Shown: positions 26,653-34,379, numbered from the stretch's first letter. The stretch: DNA of 64,000 nucleotides from Staphylococcus sp. IVB6214 (GCF_025558585.1 NZ_CP094723.1:1736001-1800000); one strand, 5' to 3'. Translations and numbers: made by a program. Notes: a model not told the origin generated them from the letters alone.

Positions 26653-27624
26653 TTATGATTCGATTCCACGCATAAAACGATCTACAATTGCTGCTGCCGG
26701 CTCAATTTCATTCATAAATGAGATACCGAGACCAAATGATGCATAACCTTTCGTTAAATCACCAAATACCATACCATTACGCATACCTTTGTAACCATAA
26801 TGCTTTTCAAAAATTTCTTGTTTCGTTGCCCCATTATCGCTCATCTCTTGGAGTTTATTTGGTAATTCACCCGGAATTGAACGATAGTAAGAACTATAAT
26901 CGTTGTACATCAGCATATCTGTTGCATTGACCTCTTTAACTTGTTCTTTAATATTTTGCGCCATATTTGACTCTTCAGCCATTAAGAAAGCACTACCGAC
27001 ATAGATACCTTCTGCACCCAATACCATAGCTGCTTTTGCTGTACGTTCATCTGCAATACCACCCGCACCAAGCACTGGCACACGTCCATTCACTGCATCT
27101 ACAATAAGTGGAATAATTGAGAACGTACCAATGACACGATCAGGTACTGTTCCCCCTTCGTCAAATCCAGTTGCTACAATGACATCTGCCCCGCCTTGAA
27201 TTGCTTCTTCAACATTTTCTACTGTCGGTGTATGCGGACGGAAGATAACTTTTATACCGTTATCATGGTAATGTTTTGTCCATTCTTTATCAAATACACC
27301 TACCATAACTGCAACTTCAACACCCGTTTCTACCATGAGATCAAACATTGCTTGTGAAACTTCTTCAACTTCTGGTGATGGACTCACATTCATTCCGATT
27401 GGGTTACTTGTAATCGATCTTGCAATTTCAATTTCTTTACGCATATTTTCAACTGATTTTTCTAGCGTTTCCGACGTTTCAGTTTGTCCCGCATTAAAGC
27501 CTAATACACCTAAAGCCCCTGTCTTACTGATTGCACCAACAAACTTACCACTCGTTAACCAGAACATTGGTCCTTGTATAATGGGTTTTTCAATTCCTAA
27601 TACTTCTGTTACACGATTTTTCAA
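26653..27624 (-). CDS. Nitronate monooxygenase / FabK-like FMN enzyme
   Basis: FMN-dependent TIM-barrel enzyme of the nitronate monooxygenase / enoyl-ACP reductase II group, about 323 residues. IEKPIIQGPMFWLTSGKFVG is the FMN-site start, GADVIVATGFDEGGTVPDRV carries the family GxxxxxGH-like loop with D for H, and VPVLGAGGIADERTAKAAMV and GAEGIYVGSAFL bind phosphate. The start is placed at TTG 27624 because AAAGGTGA lies 5 nt before it; an ATG eight codons upstream has no good site. Divergent from a TetR regulator that may control it. Confidence 0.8.
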   Translation of the reverse strand: MKNRVTEVLGIEKPIIQGPMFWLTSGKFVGAISKTGALGVLGFNAGQTETSETLEKSVENMRKEIEIARSITSNPIGMNVSPSPEVEEVSQAMFDLMVETGVEVAVMVGVFDKEWTKHYHDNGIKVIFRPHTPTVENVEEAIQGGADVIVATGFDEGGTVPDRVIGTFSIIPLIVDAVNGRVPVLGAGGIADERTAKAAMVLGAEGIYVGSAFLMAEESNMAQNIKEQVKEVNATDMLMYNDYSSYYRSIPGELPNKLQEMSDNGATKQEIFEKHYGYKGMRNGMVFGDLTKGYASFGLGISFMNEIEPAAAIVDRFMRGIES

Positions 27625-27732
27625 AATAATCACCTTTTCTACTGTCATTTAATAAGGTCATTGTATTGTGCATCAAATCACAAAACAATGGTTATTCAAA
27701 GCTATAATGTTATTTATTTCACATAAACATGT

Positions 27733-27738
27733 TATAAT
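27733..27738 (+). promoter_or_regulatory. Putative -10 of the tetR-type gene
   Basis: TATAAT lies 31 nt before the start of the TetR-type gene, with a weak TTATTT -35 at 27710-27715, 17 nt upstream. ATAATGTTAT and GTTATAATGT nearby form a loose dyad that may be an operator. Confidence 0.45.
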
Positions 27739-27768
27739 GTCCTATATCTCAAAAAAAGGTGTTTTAGA

Positions 27769-28350
27769 ATGAATAAAAATGATTTACGTTATAAAAAAAC
27801 AGAATGGAATCTTCACCACAGTTATTTAACTTTACTAGAAACACTGCCATGTAAAGAGATTACAATTAAAAAAATTTGTGAGTATGCACTATGTAGCCGT
27901 AATACATTTTATTTACATTACACATCAAAAGACCATTTGCATGAATCAATGGTTAACACACTTTTAGACAAAATGTCTGCAGCATTCAAATCACACGTCA
28001 ATCATGCGAAACAAATTGATACAAAGCTTTATCTTTCATATATAGAAGCGATTATAAATAGTGTCTTAGACAATAAACGAATGATGACGGTATTCGCAAA
28101 AAATGATAATGGGCTATTCTTCAAACAATTTTGCGAAAATATTGAGACTGCTGTTTATGACGAAACATCATCCATCTCTCAACAAGAAAATACTGCTATA
28201 AAAAAACTATATACAGCCTATCTTGCTGCCAGTCTGACTGGATTTATTTTTGAATGGCTCAGCAATGATGACATTACAGATGATATCGCTAAGAAAGCAT
28301 TACACCAGATCCACATTCACACGATGTCTACCTTTACCAAGTCCTTATAG
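27769..28350 (+). CDS. TetR/AcrR-family transcriptional regulator
   Basis: 193-residue regulator. The N-terminal helix-turn-helix reads LLETLPCKEITIKKICEYAL then CSRNTFYLHYTSKDHLHES, the usual TetR recognition helix. The C-terminal ligand domain ends FIFEWLSNDDITDDIAKKAL. RBS AAAAAGGTG lies 9 nt upstream. It is divergent from the nitronate monooxygenase-like gene, its likeliest target. The ligand is unknown. Confidence 0.82.
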   Translation: MNKNDLRYKKTEWNLHHSYLTLLETLPCKEITIKKICEYALCSRNTFYLHYTSKDHLHESMVNTLLDKMSAAFKSHVNHAKQIDTKLYLSYIEAIINSVLDNKRMMTVFAKNDNGLFFKQFCENIETAVYDETSSISQQENTAIKKLYTAYLAASLTGFIFEWLSNDDITDDIAKKALHQIHIHTMSTFTKSL

Positions 28351-28357
28351 GCATAAC

Positions 28358-28393
28358 AAAGCACTCACTTCTCTTTATGAAATGAGTGCTTTT
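28358..28393. terminator. Terminator after the tetR-type gene
   Basis: AAAGCACTCA pairs with TGAGTGCTTTT around 15 nt. It separates the tetR-type gene from the convergent ArsR-type gene. Confidence 0.85.
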
Positions 28394-28439
28394 AGTATGA
28401 TTAGTTATTTTCTTTTTTATAATTCTTTTTCGGTGAATT

Positions 28440-29537
28440 TTATTTTTTTAAAAACTCATAAAAGTTTGGCATAAGTTCAGTAACTAACTGTGTAGCCTCA
28501 TATAAAACATATTTCTTCACTTTCTTTGTTTTTAATAATTTGGCTTCTTTTAAAATTTGTAAGTGTCTAGAAATACTTGAATTACTCATTAAAAAAATTT
28601 GCGCTAAAGATTGAGTTGTACTCGGTTTATCAATAATATAATTCATAATCTGCAAACGTATAGGATCACTCAGTGCCTTAAAAATTATAATTAAATTTTC
28701 TGGTGTAGAATTATAGTAACTATTCTGTCCTGTAATATCATAAGTAATAGCAAGTCCTTGCTCAAAATTTTCTACAAATAAATGAGGCCAAACAAAATAA
28801 CTAGGTAACAACATGATAGAATCACTATCTTGCAACTGGATTTTTTGGTCGAACGGTTTAATAATAATTAATTTTCCTTGACGCCAATGAATTCTATCAA
28901 TTTGTGAATGGTTGAACATCTCTGCAAAACCTTTTTCTCTTAAATATAATGACTGCCTTTGTATTTCCTTTAAAAGTTTCTGTTTAATTGATTTTTCTTC
29001 CCAAGTTTTATCAAAAATTTCTTTTCGATACCAGTCTATAAATGTAAAGAGTCTACTATAAGCTTTTGATGCATCTCTTTCTAAATCATTAAATAATTCA
29101 TTGCTCTTATCGAGAGTAAAATCTTTCCATTCTAACCCTTTTGCTAGCGTTGGGATAAAGGAGCTTTCTCTATCCTTAATTGTTTTTACTAAATCTTCAA
29201 TTAATTGATTGGTAGGATAGTTAATAAGAAAATTCTTTAAATTCCATATCTCTTCCTCAATATCCATTGAATGATAACGAAAATTACAAAGTAAAATAGG
29301 AGAAACACCCAGTTCATAAAATAAGTTGAAATAATGTAGATTTTCATAAAATTCATCTGTTAATTTATCTTGTATCTTAATAACCCAATCTATATTTGTA
29401 CCATGATGACGAGGGTTTAATAAGACATGCAAACTTCTAAAAAGTTCATTTAAAGGAGAATACACAAATTGTATTCTTTGTATCAAAATTTCATCTGTTT
29501 TAAGAGCATATTTACTAAATTCAATAGTAATAGGCAT
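28440..29537 (-). CDS. Large ArsR-type regulator (N-terminal unknown domain, C-terminal HTH)
   Basis: A 365-residue protein. Residues 1 to about 265 form a domain rich in aromatic and charged residues without clear motifs, like DUF5937-type regulators. The last 90 residues are an ArsR winged helix, with IFKALSDPIRLQIMNYIIDK and SLAQIFLMSNSSISRHLQIL. No cysteine metal site is seen, so the N-terminal domain probably senses an organic ligand. It is divergent from the ThiF-formyltransferase-exporter operon, and inverted repeats between them are its likely operators. Base use is AT-rich, as in the genes it faces. Confidence 0.78.
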   Translation of the reverse strand: MPITIEFSKYALKTDEILIQRIQFVYSPLNELFRSLHVLLNPRHHGTNIDWVIKIQDKLTDEFYENLHYFNLFYELGVSPILLCNFRYHSMDIEEEIWNLKNFLINYPTNQLIEDLVKTIKDRESSFIPTLAKGLEWKDFTLDKSNELFNDLERDASKAYSRLFTFIDWYRKEIFDKTWEEKSIKQKLLKEIQRQSLYLREKGFAEMFNHSQIDRIHWRQGKLIIIKPFDQKIQLQDSDSIMLLPSYFVWPHLFVENFEQGLAITYDITGQNSYYNSTPENLIIIFKALSDPIRLQIMNYIIDKPSTTQSLAQIFLMSNSSISRHLQILKEAKLLKTKKVKKYVLYEATQLVTELMPNFYEFLKK

Positions 29538-29554
29538 TTAGGTACCTCCACTTT

Positions 29555-29597
29555 ACGATTCGATATTTTCAGAATCGTTTGATAATAAAGACGATTC
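29555..29597. promoter_or_regulatory. Operator array ACGATTC/GAATCGT
   Basis: ACGATTC (29555-29561) and GAATCGT (29572-29578) form a perfect 7-bp inverted repeat with a 10-nt spacer; a third ACGATTC lies at 29591-29597. The last copy falls in the spacer of the rightward promoter, so occupation should block transcription of the biosynthetic genes. The inverted pair sits close to the regulator start and could also autoregulate. Confidence 0.7.
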
Positions 29598-29607
29598 ATT
29601 GTATCAT
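29579..29607 (+). promoter_or_regulatory. Promoter of the ThiF operon
   Basis: TTGATA (29579-29584), 17 nt, TATCAT (29602-29607). A second -10-like TATAAT at 29611-29616 has no matching -35. RBS AAAGAGG follows about 10 nt before the ATG at 29640. Confidence 0.65.
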
Positions 29608-29639
29608 ACTTATAATTTCTAGAAAAGAGGTTTTATATT

Positions 29640-30545
29640 ATGATTCGCGACACTAAACACTTACTTTACACTGCCAAGTCCAATGAAGAAATGTACTGGG
29701 AACGAGTTAATAGAAGTCTAGGTTGGCTTGGAAATACTGAAACAGAACAAAAAGAAAGACAAGAAAAACTAAAGAATGCTGTTATAGGAATTGCCGGGAC
29801 TGGTGGAATTGGTGGTCAACTAGCACAAAGACTCGTTAGACTCGGAGTAAGAAATCTAAAACTGGCTGATCCTGACACTTTCGATGTTTCTAATATGAAT
29901 AGACAGATGGGTGCGGATTTAGAACATTTAGGTAAAAATAAAGCTGAAGTTGTAGCTGAAATGACATATGCCTTAAATCATGATGTAAATATTGCTGTTT
30001 ACCCTGAAGGAATTACTCCAAAAACGGCTAAAAATTTTGTAGAAGACTGTGATTATATTTTAGATCAAATGGACTTTTATGAAATTGCAAATCGGTACGC
30101 ATTACATCGTGCCTTTAGAAATTCAGATAAAGCAAAATTCATTTTTAAAGTTCCAACAGTAGCTCATGGTACTTATATTTTTAAATATACTAAAGAGTCC
30201 ATGACAATTGAAGACGTATATGGAATTAATGAAAACTCACCTTTATCTCCTGAAGTTATTCATCGCCTAATGGAAAGAATTATTCCTAAAATGCCCAATT
30301 ATCCAAGCCGTAAAACTCTGGATCATTGGTTTGTTGATTTGGAAAGAATGCCAATTTTTGCGGCATGTCCTCCCGTTGCCGAAGGTGTATTAGCAGAACG
30401 CCTGTCACAAGAAATAATAGGTATTGACCAATTACCAGATTCAGCCAGCATTCCCGTTCAACCAGGCTACGTCTACTTTGATACCTTAAGCTGGTCAACT
30501 GAAATTCACGAAGGAAAGTGGTGGACCGATGAATCAAAAATTTAA
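29640..30545 (+). CDS. ThiF/E1-like adenylyltransferase
   Basis: Probable ATP-dependent carboxylate-activating enzyme of the ThiF/MoeB/E1 superfamily, 301 residues. RVNRSLGWLG (22-31) replaces the family RYxRQ start. GTGGIGG (53-59) is the nucleotide loop; ADPDTFDVSNMNRQ (76-89) holds the acidic pair and the Asn-Arg-Gln; K99 or K101 follows; LDQMDFYEIANRY is the metal-binding Asp region. The usual CxxC zinc pairs and a sulfur-carrier cysteine are not evident, so ordinary thiamin or molybdopterin sulfur transfer is unlikely. There is no MccB-like peptide-clamp extension. It overlaps the next gene by 17 nt. The substrate is unknown. Confidence 0.8.
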   Translation: MIRDTKHLLYTAKSNEEMYWERVNRSLGWLGNTETEQKERQEKLKNAVIGIAGTGGIGGQLAQRLVRLGVRNLKLADPDTFDVSNMNRQMGADLEHLGKNKAEVVAEMTYALNHDVNIAVYPEGITPKTAKNFVEDCDYILDQMDFYEIANRYALHRAFRNSDKAKFIFKVPTVAHGTYIFKYTKESMTIEDVYGINENSPLSPEVIHRLMERIIPKMPNYPSRKTLDHWFVDLERMPIFAACPPVAEGVLAERLSQEIIGIDQLPDSASIPVQPGYVYFDTLSWSTEIHEGKWWTDESKI

Positions 30546-31386
30546 TATCATCCTTTTTTCTGAAGTAAATTCAAAATTTGGGATGTCTTTTTTTAAACGA
30601 ATTTATTATAATAATAACTTTGAAATAACGGCCTTAGTAACCACACCTAAAGGTAAACTCTGTTCGTATTATATTGGAGAATCCGATACTGTTGACTTAG
30701 AAAAATTTGCTTTTTCTAAAAATATTCCTGTTTATCGTCCAGATAACATTAAAACCGATTCCCTTTATGAAAGTTTAAAAATGCATTCTCCTGATTATCT
30801 TTTAATAGCTAATTATCAAATGATTTTATCGCCAAATCTCATAAAATTACCAAAATATGATACTCTGAATTTCCATCCAAGTCTGCTACCTAAATACGCT
30901 GGGCTTTCTCCGTTTTTTTGGATGGCTAAAAAAGGAGAGAAAGAAAGTGGTGTAACTTGTATTAAAGTTGTGCCCGTAATAGATGGTGGTGATATTGTAA
31001 AACAATTACCAATTAAACTCACAGGAAATGAAACAACTCGTGAAATTCGTGATAAACTTTTTGAGAAATCTATAGATTTACTTGATGAAGTACTCAATGA
31101 TATTGTGCAACAATCAATAAAATCGTACCCTCAAAATATTCTTGAAAGAGATTACTTTAGTAAACCCACCGAGAGTGATATGCTAATTGATCATAATATT
31201 AAAGTGAACGAAGCATTATCAATTTTAAGAGCCTGTGCCCCTGAATCAGCCTTTTTGGATCTTGATACTAAAAAAATAAAGATTAATGCAGTTTCTTGGT
31301 CTCCTATGTCTAAAGGTATTATGTACCATTTAAAAGATGGTAAATTATACTTCATCCCTGAAAATCATAAGGAATTAAGTTCATGA
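30529..31386 (+). CDS. Formyltransferase-fold enzyme (Fmt/GART family)
   Basis: 285-residue protein with the 10-formyl-tetrahydrofolate transferase core. LNFHPSLLPKYAGLSPFFWM gives Asn114 and His116, and IKVVPVIDGGDIV gives Asp152, the same Asn-x-His plus 38-residue spacing as in GART and Fmt. The C-terminal 80 residues (DMLIDHNIKVNEALSILRAC) resemble the Fmt C-terminal domain. It is not the housekeeping Fmt by context: it lies in an operon with a ThiF-like enzyme and an exporter, overlapped by 17 nt upstream and ATGA downstream. It probably formylates an amine on a small molecule or peptide. Confidence 0.82.
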   Translation: MNQKFNIILFSEVNSKFGMSFFKRIYYNNNFEITALVTTPKGKLCSYYIGESDTVDLEKFAFSKNIPVYRPDNIKTDSLYESLKMHSPDYLLIANYQMILSPNLIKLPKYDTLNFHPSLLPKYAGLSPFFWMAKKGEKESGVTCIKVVPVIDGGDIVKQLPIKLTGNETTREIRDKLFEKSIDLLDEVLNDIVQQSIKSYPQNILERDYFSKPTESDMLIDHNIKVNEALSILRACAPESAFLDLDTKKIKINAVSWSPMSKGIMYHLKDGKLYFIPENHKELSS

Positions 31387-32738
31387 ATAGAAAGCTACAG
31401 GATTTGCTGATAATAATTATTGCTGGTACGGGAATGCTATTATCGACGCTTGATACAGGTATTATTAATGTGGCAATATCTTTTTTGAAAGGTCATTTTC
31501 AAACAACAACTGATATTATATCTTTCACCATAAGTGGTTATACTTTAGCATTAGCTGTCTCTATTTTACCTTTAGGCATATTAAGTGATAGCTATGGAAA
31601 ATTAAAAATTTCTTATTTAGGATTTATTATCTTTGGAATAAGTTCATTAATTTGTGGTTTTGCTGATAGTATTCATTGGCTTATTGTAGGTAGAATCTTT
31701 CAAGGTATAGGAGCCGCAGCTTTACAAGCTACTTCAGCTGCCTTAATTACAACTTTAGTTTCTGAAAAGCGCCAAAATAACGCAATTAGCATTTTAGGAG
31801 TTATGATTGGTTTAGGTCCTGTCTTGGGGCCATTCTTACGTGGCATATTAATTTCTTTAAATCTATGGAATTTTATTTTCTGGATAAATATTCCATTTAC
31901 AATTATTGCAATAATATGTAATCAGTATTTAATAAACAGATTGTCTGAGAAAACTAGTCAGCGACCATTTGATTATCTTGGTTTTTTCTTAAATACTCAA
32001 ATGCTAGTTTTTCTATTAATAGGGCTATTTTTATTAAACAAACATCAATTCCTAGTAGTTAGTATATTATTAATATTATTAAGTTTGTTGCTTGGGACTG
32101 CATTTTATCACGTTGAATCCAACAATAGAAATGCATTAGTTGATATTGTAAATTTGAAAAACAATCCAAAGTTGATTAATTATCTTTTTCAAACTTTTGC
32201 CTTTGGTTTTGCATCTGCAGTAATATTTTTAATTCCTCCATTTATATTTCAGCAAATATATCATTTAAATATAGAACAAATAAGATTACTTGTTTTAGGA
32301 GCACCTGCAGGTTTAATTCTATTCTCAAAAATAACCGGTAAACTTAATGATGGGAGTAAAAACACATTATTTAGCCATTTTGGTTTAAAAATAATTCTGC
32401 TTTCTTTAGTTTTTCTTTTAATTCTATCTCCTAATTTGCCATATTTATTCTTAACATTAGGTCTATTTACTTATGGTATTGGAGGAGGATACTTTCAACC
32501 TGCTAATATCGCAAACATTATGCAAGAAAGTCCAATAGAACTACAAGGAAGTACTGGAGCTTTACAAAGAATGATACAAAATGTATCGATTTCAATTGGT
32601 TCAGCTATTGCTTCAACATGCATAAATTTGTGGTCAGACAATCTATTATTGGCTACTCGAATGAGTTGGGGGATCACACTAGTCATAATTTTCCTAAGTT
32701 TAAACGGGGTATCAAAATTATTGAAGCAGAAAAATTAA
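31383..32738 (+). CDS. MFS exporter, DHA2 (EmrB/QacA-like, 14 TM)
   Basis: 451-residue efflux protein with about 14 hydrophobic segments. Segment 1 has TLDTGIINVAI, the acidic motif of DHA2 pumps; the first cytoplasmic loop has LSDSYGKLKISYLG; GRIFQGIGAAALQATSAALI carries motif B; GLGPVLGPFLRG is motif C with an Arg in place of the last Gly. The ATGA overlap with the formyltransferase gene indicates coupled translation, so it probably exports the product and gives self-protection. Confidence 0.85.
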   Translation: MNRKLQDLLIIIIAGTGMLLSTLDTGIINVAISFLKGHFQTTTDIISFTISGYTLALAVSILPLGILSDSYGKLKISYLGFIIFGISSLICGFADSIHWLIVGRIFQGIGAAALQATSAALITTLVSEKRQNNAISILGVMIGLGPVLGPFLRGILISLNLWNFIFWINIPFTIIAIICNQYLINRLSEKTSQRPFDYLGFFLNTQMLVFLLIGLFLLNKHQFLVVSILLILLSLLLGTAFYHVESNNRNALVDIVNLKNNPKLINYLFQTFAFGFASAVIFLIPPFIFQQIYHLNIEQIRLLVLGAPAGLILFSKITGKLNDGSKNTLFSHFGLKIILLSLVFLLILSPNLPYLFLTLGLFTYGIGGGYFQPANIANIMQESPIELQGSTGALQRMIQNVSISIGSAIASTCINLWSDNLLLATRMSWGITLVIIFLSLNGVSKLLKQKN

Positions 32739-32753
32739 TATAAAATTAAAACA

Positions 32754-32799
32754 AACCCTTATAGTTTGAAACTCAAAAGAGTATTAATCTATAAGGGTT
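32754..32799 (+). terminator. Terminator of the ThiF operon
   Basis: AACCCTTATAG pairs perfectly with CTATAAGGGTT around 24 nt, followed by ATAACTTTTGCTTTTTC. Confidence 0.8.
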
Positions 32800-32904
32800 A
32801 TAACTTTTGCTTTTTCTCACCAGTTGTCACTACCAATTTGAAAATATAGATTTGAGATAAATGTAGACTTTTTAGAATTCTAAATGCTGTGACATTGTAA
32901 AACC

Positions 32905-33291
32905 TATAACTGTTATTTACTTTGTATGACTATTGTTCAGTCCTTCAGTATTTCTACCTACTATGACCTTTGCTGACTTCTCATCATTCGCTGTTACTAC
33001 GACTTTTAGGTAGCTGATGCGACTTACCCATATATAAATTATTACTTTTCACAAATCTCACTGCATCATTTACTTTATTGAACTCGGATAGTATAGGGCT
33101 TTGTCTTGTATGGCAGACTCGTCCATTCCACATAGTCTTATATAATATTTCAGTTCGTCAGTACAAGTGTTTGCGTCCGACTCCCTTCAGATTCCCCTTC
33201 TCAATGGGCACCCTTGTCTTTCGCTAACAATTCTTACTACCAAACCTACAACAGACTTTCACCATCAAGTTATTAGCAATGCCGGTCGCAC
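32905..33291 (-). mobile_element. Group II intron, 5' fragment (domain I region), maturase lost
   Basis: Read on the minus strand it begins GTGCGACCGGCATTGC, the GUGYG 5' end of group II introns, then GGTGAAAGTC, AGCGAAAGACAAGGGTGCCC, GGGGAATCTGAAGGGAGTCG and GTAAGTCGCATCAGCTACC, a domain I order I recognise from bacterial introns. No reverse transcriptase frame or domain V is present here or near 28350-28440, so the 3' part is gone; the low-coordinate end is approximate. The 5' end lies directly after the T run of the rpsI terminator. The rest of the 32739-33341 gap holds the ThiF operon terminator and no other gene. Confidence 0.75.
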
Positions 33292-33328
33292 AAAAAAGCA
33301 CTCTCCAACATAACATTGGAAAGTGCTT
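33292..33328 (-). terminator. rpsI terminator, also group II intron insertion site
   Basis: On the minus strand AAGCACTTTCCAA pairs with TTGGAGAGTGCT and is followed by six T, after which the intron begins. Confidence 0.88.
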
Positions 33329-33341
33329 GCATAAAACGATA

Positions 33342-33734
33342 TTAACGTTTTGAGAATTGTGGTGAACGACGTGCAGCTTTAAGACCTGGTTTTTTACGTT
33401 CTTTCATACGTGGGTCACGTGTTAAGAGACCAGCGCGTTTTAATGAACCTCTGTACTCAGGATCTGCTTCTAATAATGCACGTGCGATACCGTGACGGAT
33501 AGCTTGTGCTTGTCCAGTGAAACCACCACCGTGAACGTTAACTAAAACGTCATAGTTACCTTTAGTTTCAGTAACATCGAATGGTTGGTTTAAGTCTAAG
33601 ATTAATGATTCGAATGGTAAGTAGTCACGTACATCTTTACCGTTAACTGTGATGTTACCTTCACCTGGTACTAAACGTACACGTGCTACTGAGTGTTTAC
33701 GACGGCCTGTGCCTTTATATTCAACTTGTGCCAA
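33342..33734 (-). CDS. rpsI: 30S ribosomal protein S9
   Basis: S9 of the small subunit head; its C-terminal tail reaches the P-site tRNA. 130 residues, with [20 protein letters not shown] at the start and the intact tail RRSPQFSKR. Co-transcribed after rplM. The 3' end of rpsI is a known integration site for Macrococcus mecD islands, and foreign DNA does lie downstream here. Confidence 0.98.
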   Translation of the reverse strand: MAQVEYKGTGRRKHSVARVRLVPGEGNITVNGKDVRDYLPFESLILDLNQPFDVTETKGNYDVLVNVHGGGFTGQAQAIRHGIARALLEADPEYRGSLKRAGLLTRDPRMKERKKPGLKAARRSPQFSKR

Positions 33735-33753
33735 TGTAATTTCCTCCTTCTAA

Positions 33754-34191
33754 TTAACCACGTAACTCGTAGTTTTCTGGTTGTTGTGCAGCGTGTGGAT
33801 GTTCAGCGCCACCATAGACAAATAATTTTTTACCTTGTTTTTCACCTAAACGTGAACTTGGTAACATACCTTTGATTGATTTTTCTAATAAACGTTCTGG
33901 GTTTGTTGCTCTTAATTCACCAGCAGTGATTGATTTTAAACCACCTGGGTGATTTGAGTGACGGTAGTAAATTTTGTCAGTTTCTTTTTTACCAGTGAAT
34001 TGGATTTTTGAAGCGTTGATGATGATGACATAGTCACCTGTATCAACGTGTGGTGTATAAGTTACTTTATTTTTACCGCGTAAGATAGACGCTACTTCTG
34101 ATGATAAACGACCTAATGTTTGTCCTTCAGCATCAATAACGTACCATTTGCGTTCAATGTTTGATTCGTTAGCCATGAATGTTTGACGCAT
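33754..34191 (-). CDS. rplM: 50S ribosomal protein L13
   Basis: Early-assembling large-subunit protein, 145 residues. [20 protein letters not shown] and [20 protein letters not shown] are typical, and the end [19 protein letters not shown] matches other staphylococci. It is the first gene of rplM-rpsI, behind a strong promoter and a 145-nt structured leader. Confidence 0.98.
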   Translation of the reverse strand: MRQTFMANESNIERKWYVIDAEGQTLGRLSSEVASILRGKNKVTYTPHVDTGDYVIIINASKIQFTGKKETDKIYYRHSNHPGGLKSITAGELRATNPERLLEKSIKGMLPSSRLGEKQGKKLFVYGGAEHPHAAQQPENYELRG

Positions 34192-34289
34192 AATTGAGTC
34201 CTCCTAAAAATAGATGTTTCTTTTTAATTTCAATCAGAAAACGATTTTGAATCCGTTGACTGTTCTCTTCCTGCTTCTATATCTTGTAA

Positions 34290-34316
34290 CACAATAAGTT
34301 TCCGGGGCTTATCGTG
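34290..34316 (-). promoter_or_regulatory. Hairpin in the rplM leader, candidate L13 autoregulatory RNA
   Basis: On the minus strand CACGATAAG pairs with CTTATTGTG (one G-U) around the loop CCCCGGAAA. It lies about 20 nt into the transcript. L13 leaders are known in Firmicutes; the match to that family is inferred. Confidence 0.55.
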
Positions 34317-34344
34317 GGGTGGATATAAAACAATACCGTTAACT

Positions 34345-34373
34345 ATGATATAATTTATAAGCCCAAATGTCAA
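34345..34373 (-). promoter_or_regulatory. rplM-rpsI promoter
   Basis: On the minus strand TTGACA, 17 nt, TATCAT. The -35 is perfect, the -10 one base off. Confidence 0.8.
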
Positions 34374-34379
34374 TTGCTT

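Noticed and set aside
28350..28440. 3' half of the group II intron (domain V/VI) on the far side of the ThiF cassette
   Set aside because: Only an ordinary terminator and A/T-rich sequence are present; no domain V pattern, so the cassette cannot be shown to sit inside the intron.
29600..29640. Short MccA-like peptide gene ahead of the ThiF gene
   Set aside because: There is no start codon with a reading frame between the promoter and the ThiF ATG; a microcin C-type reading is not supported.
30529..31386. Housekeeping methionyl-tRNA formyltransferase
   Set aside because: The core residues fit, but it is coupled to a ThiF-like gene and an exporter and not to def/priA/sun, so a specialised role is more likely.
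33342..33400. Duplicated rpsI 3' end as an island attachment site
   Set aside because: No second copy of the terminal rpsI bases was found near 28350-28450 or elsewhere in the flanks, so no att pair can be claimed.
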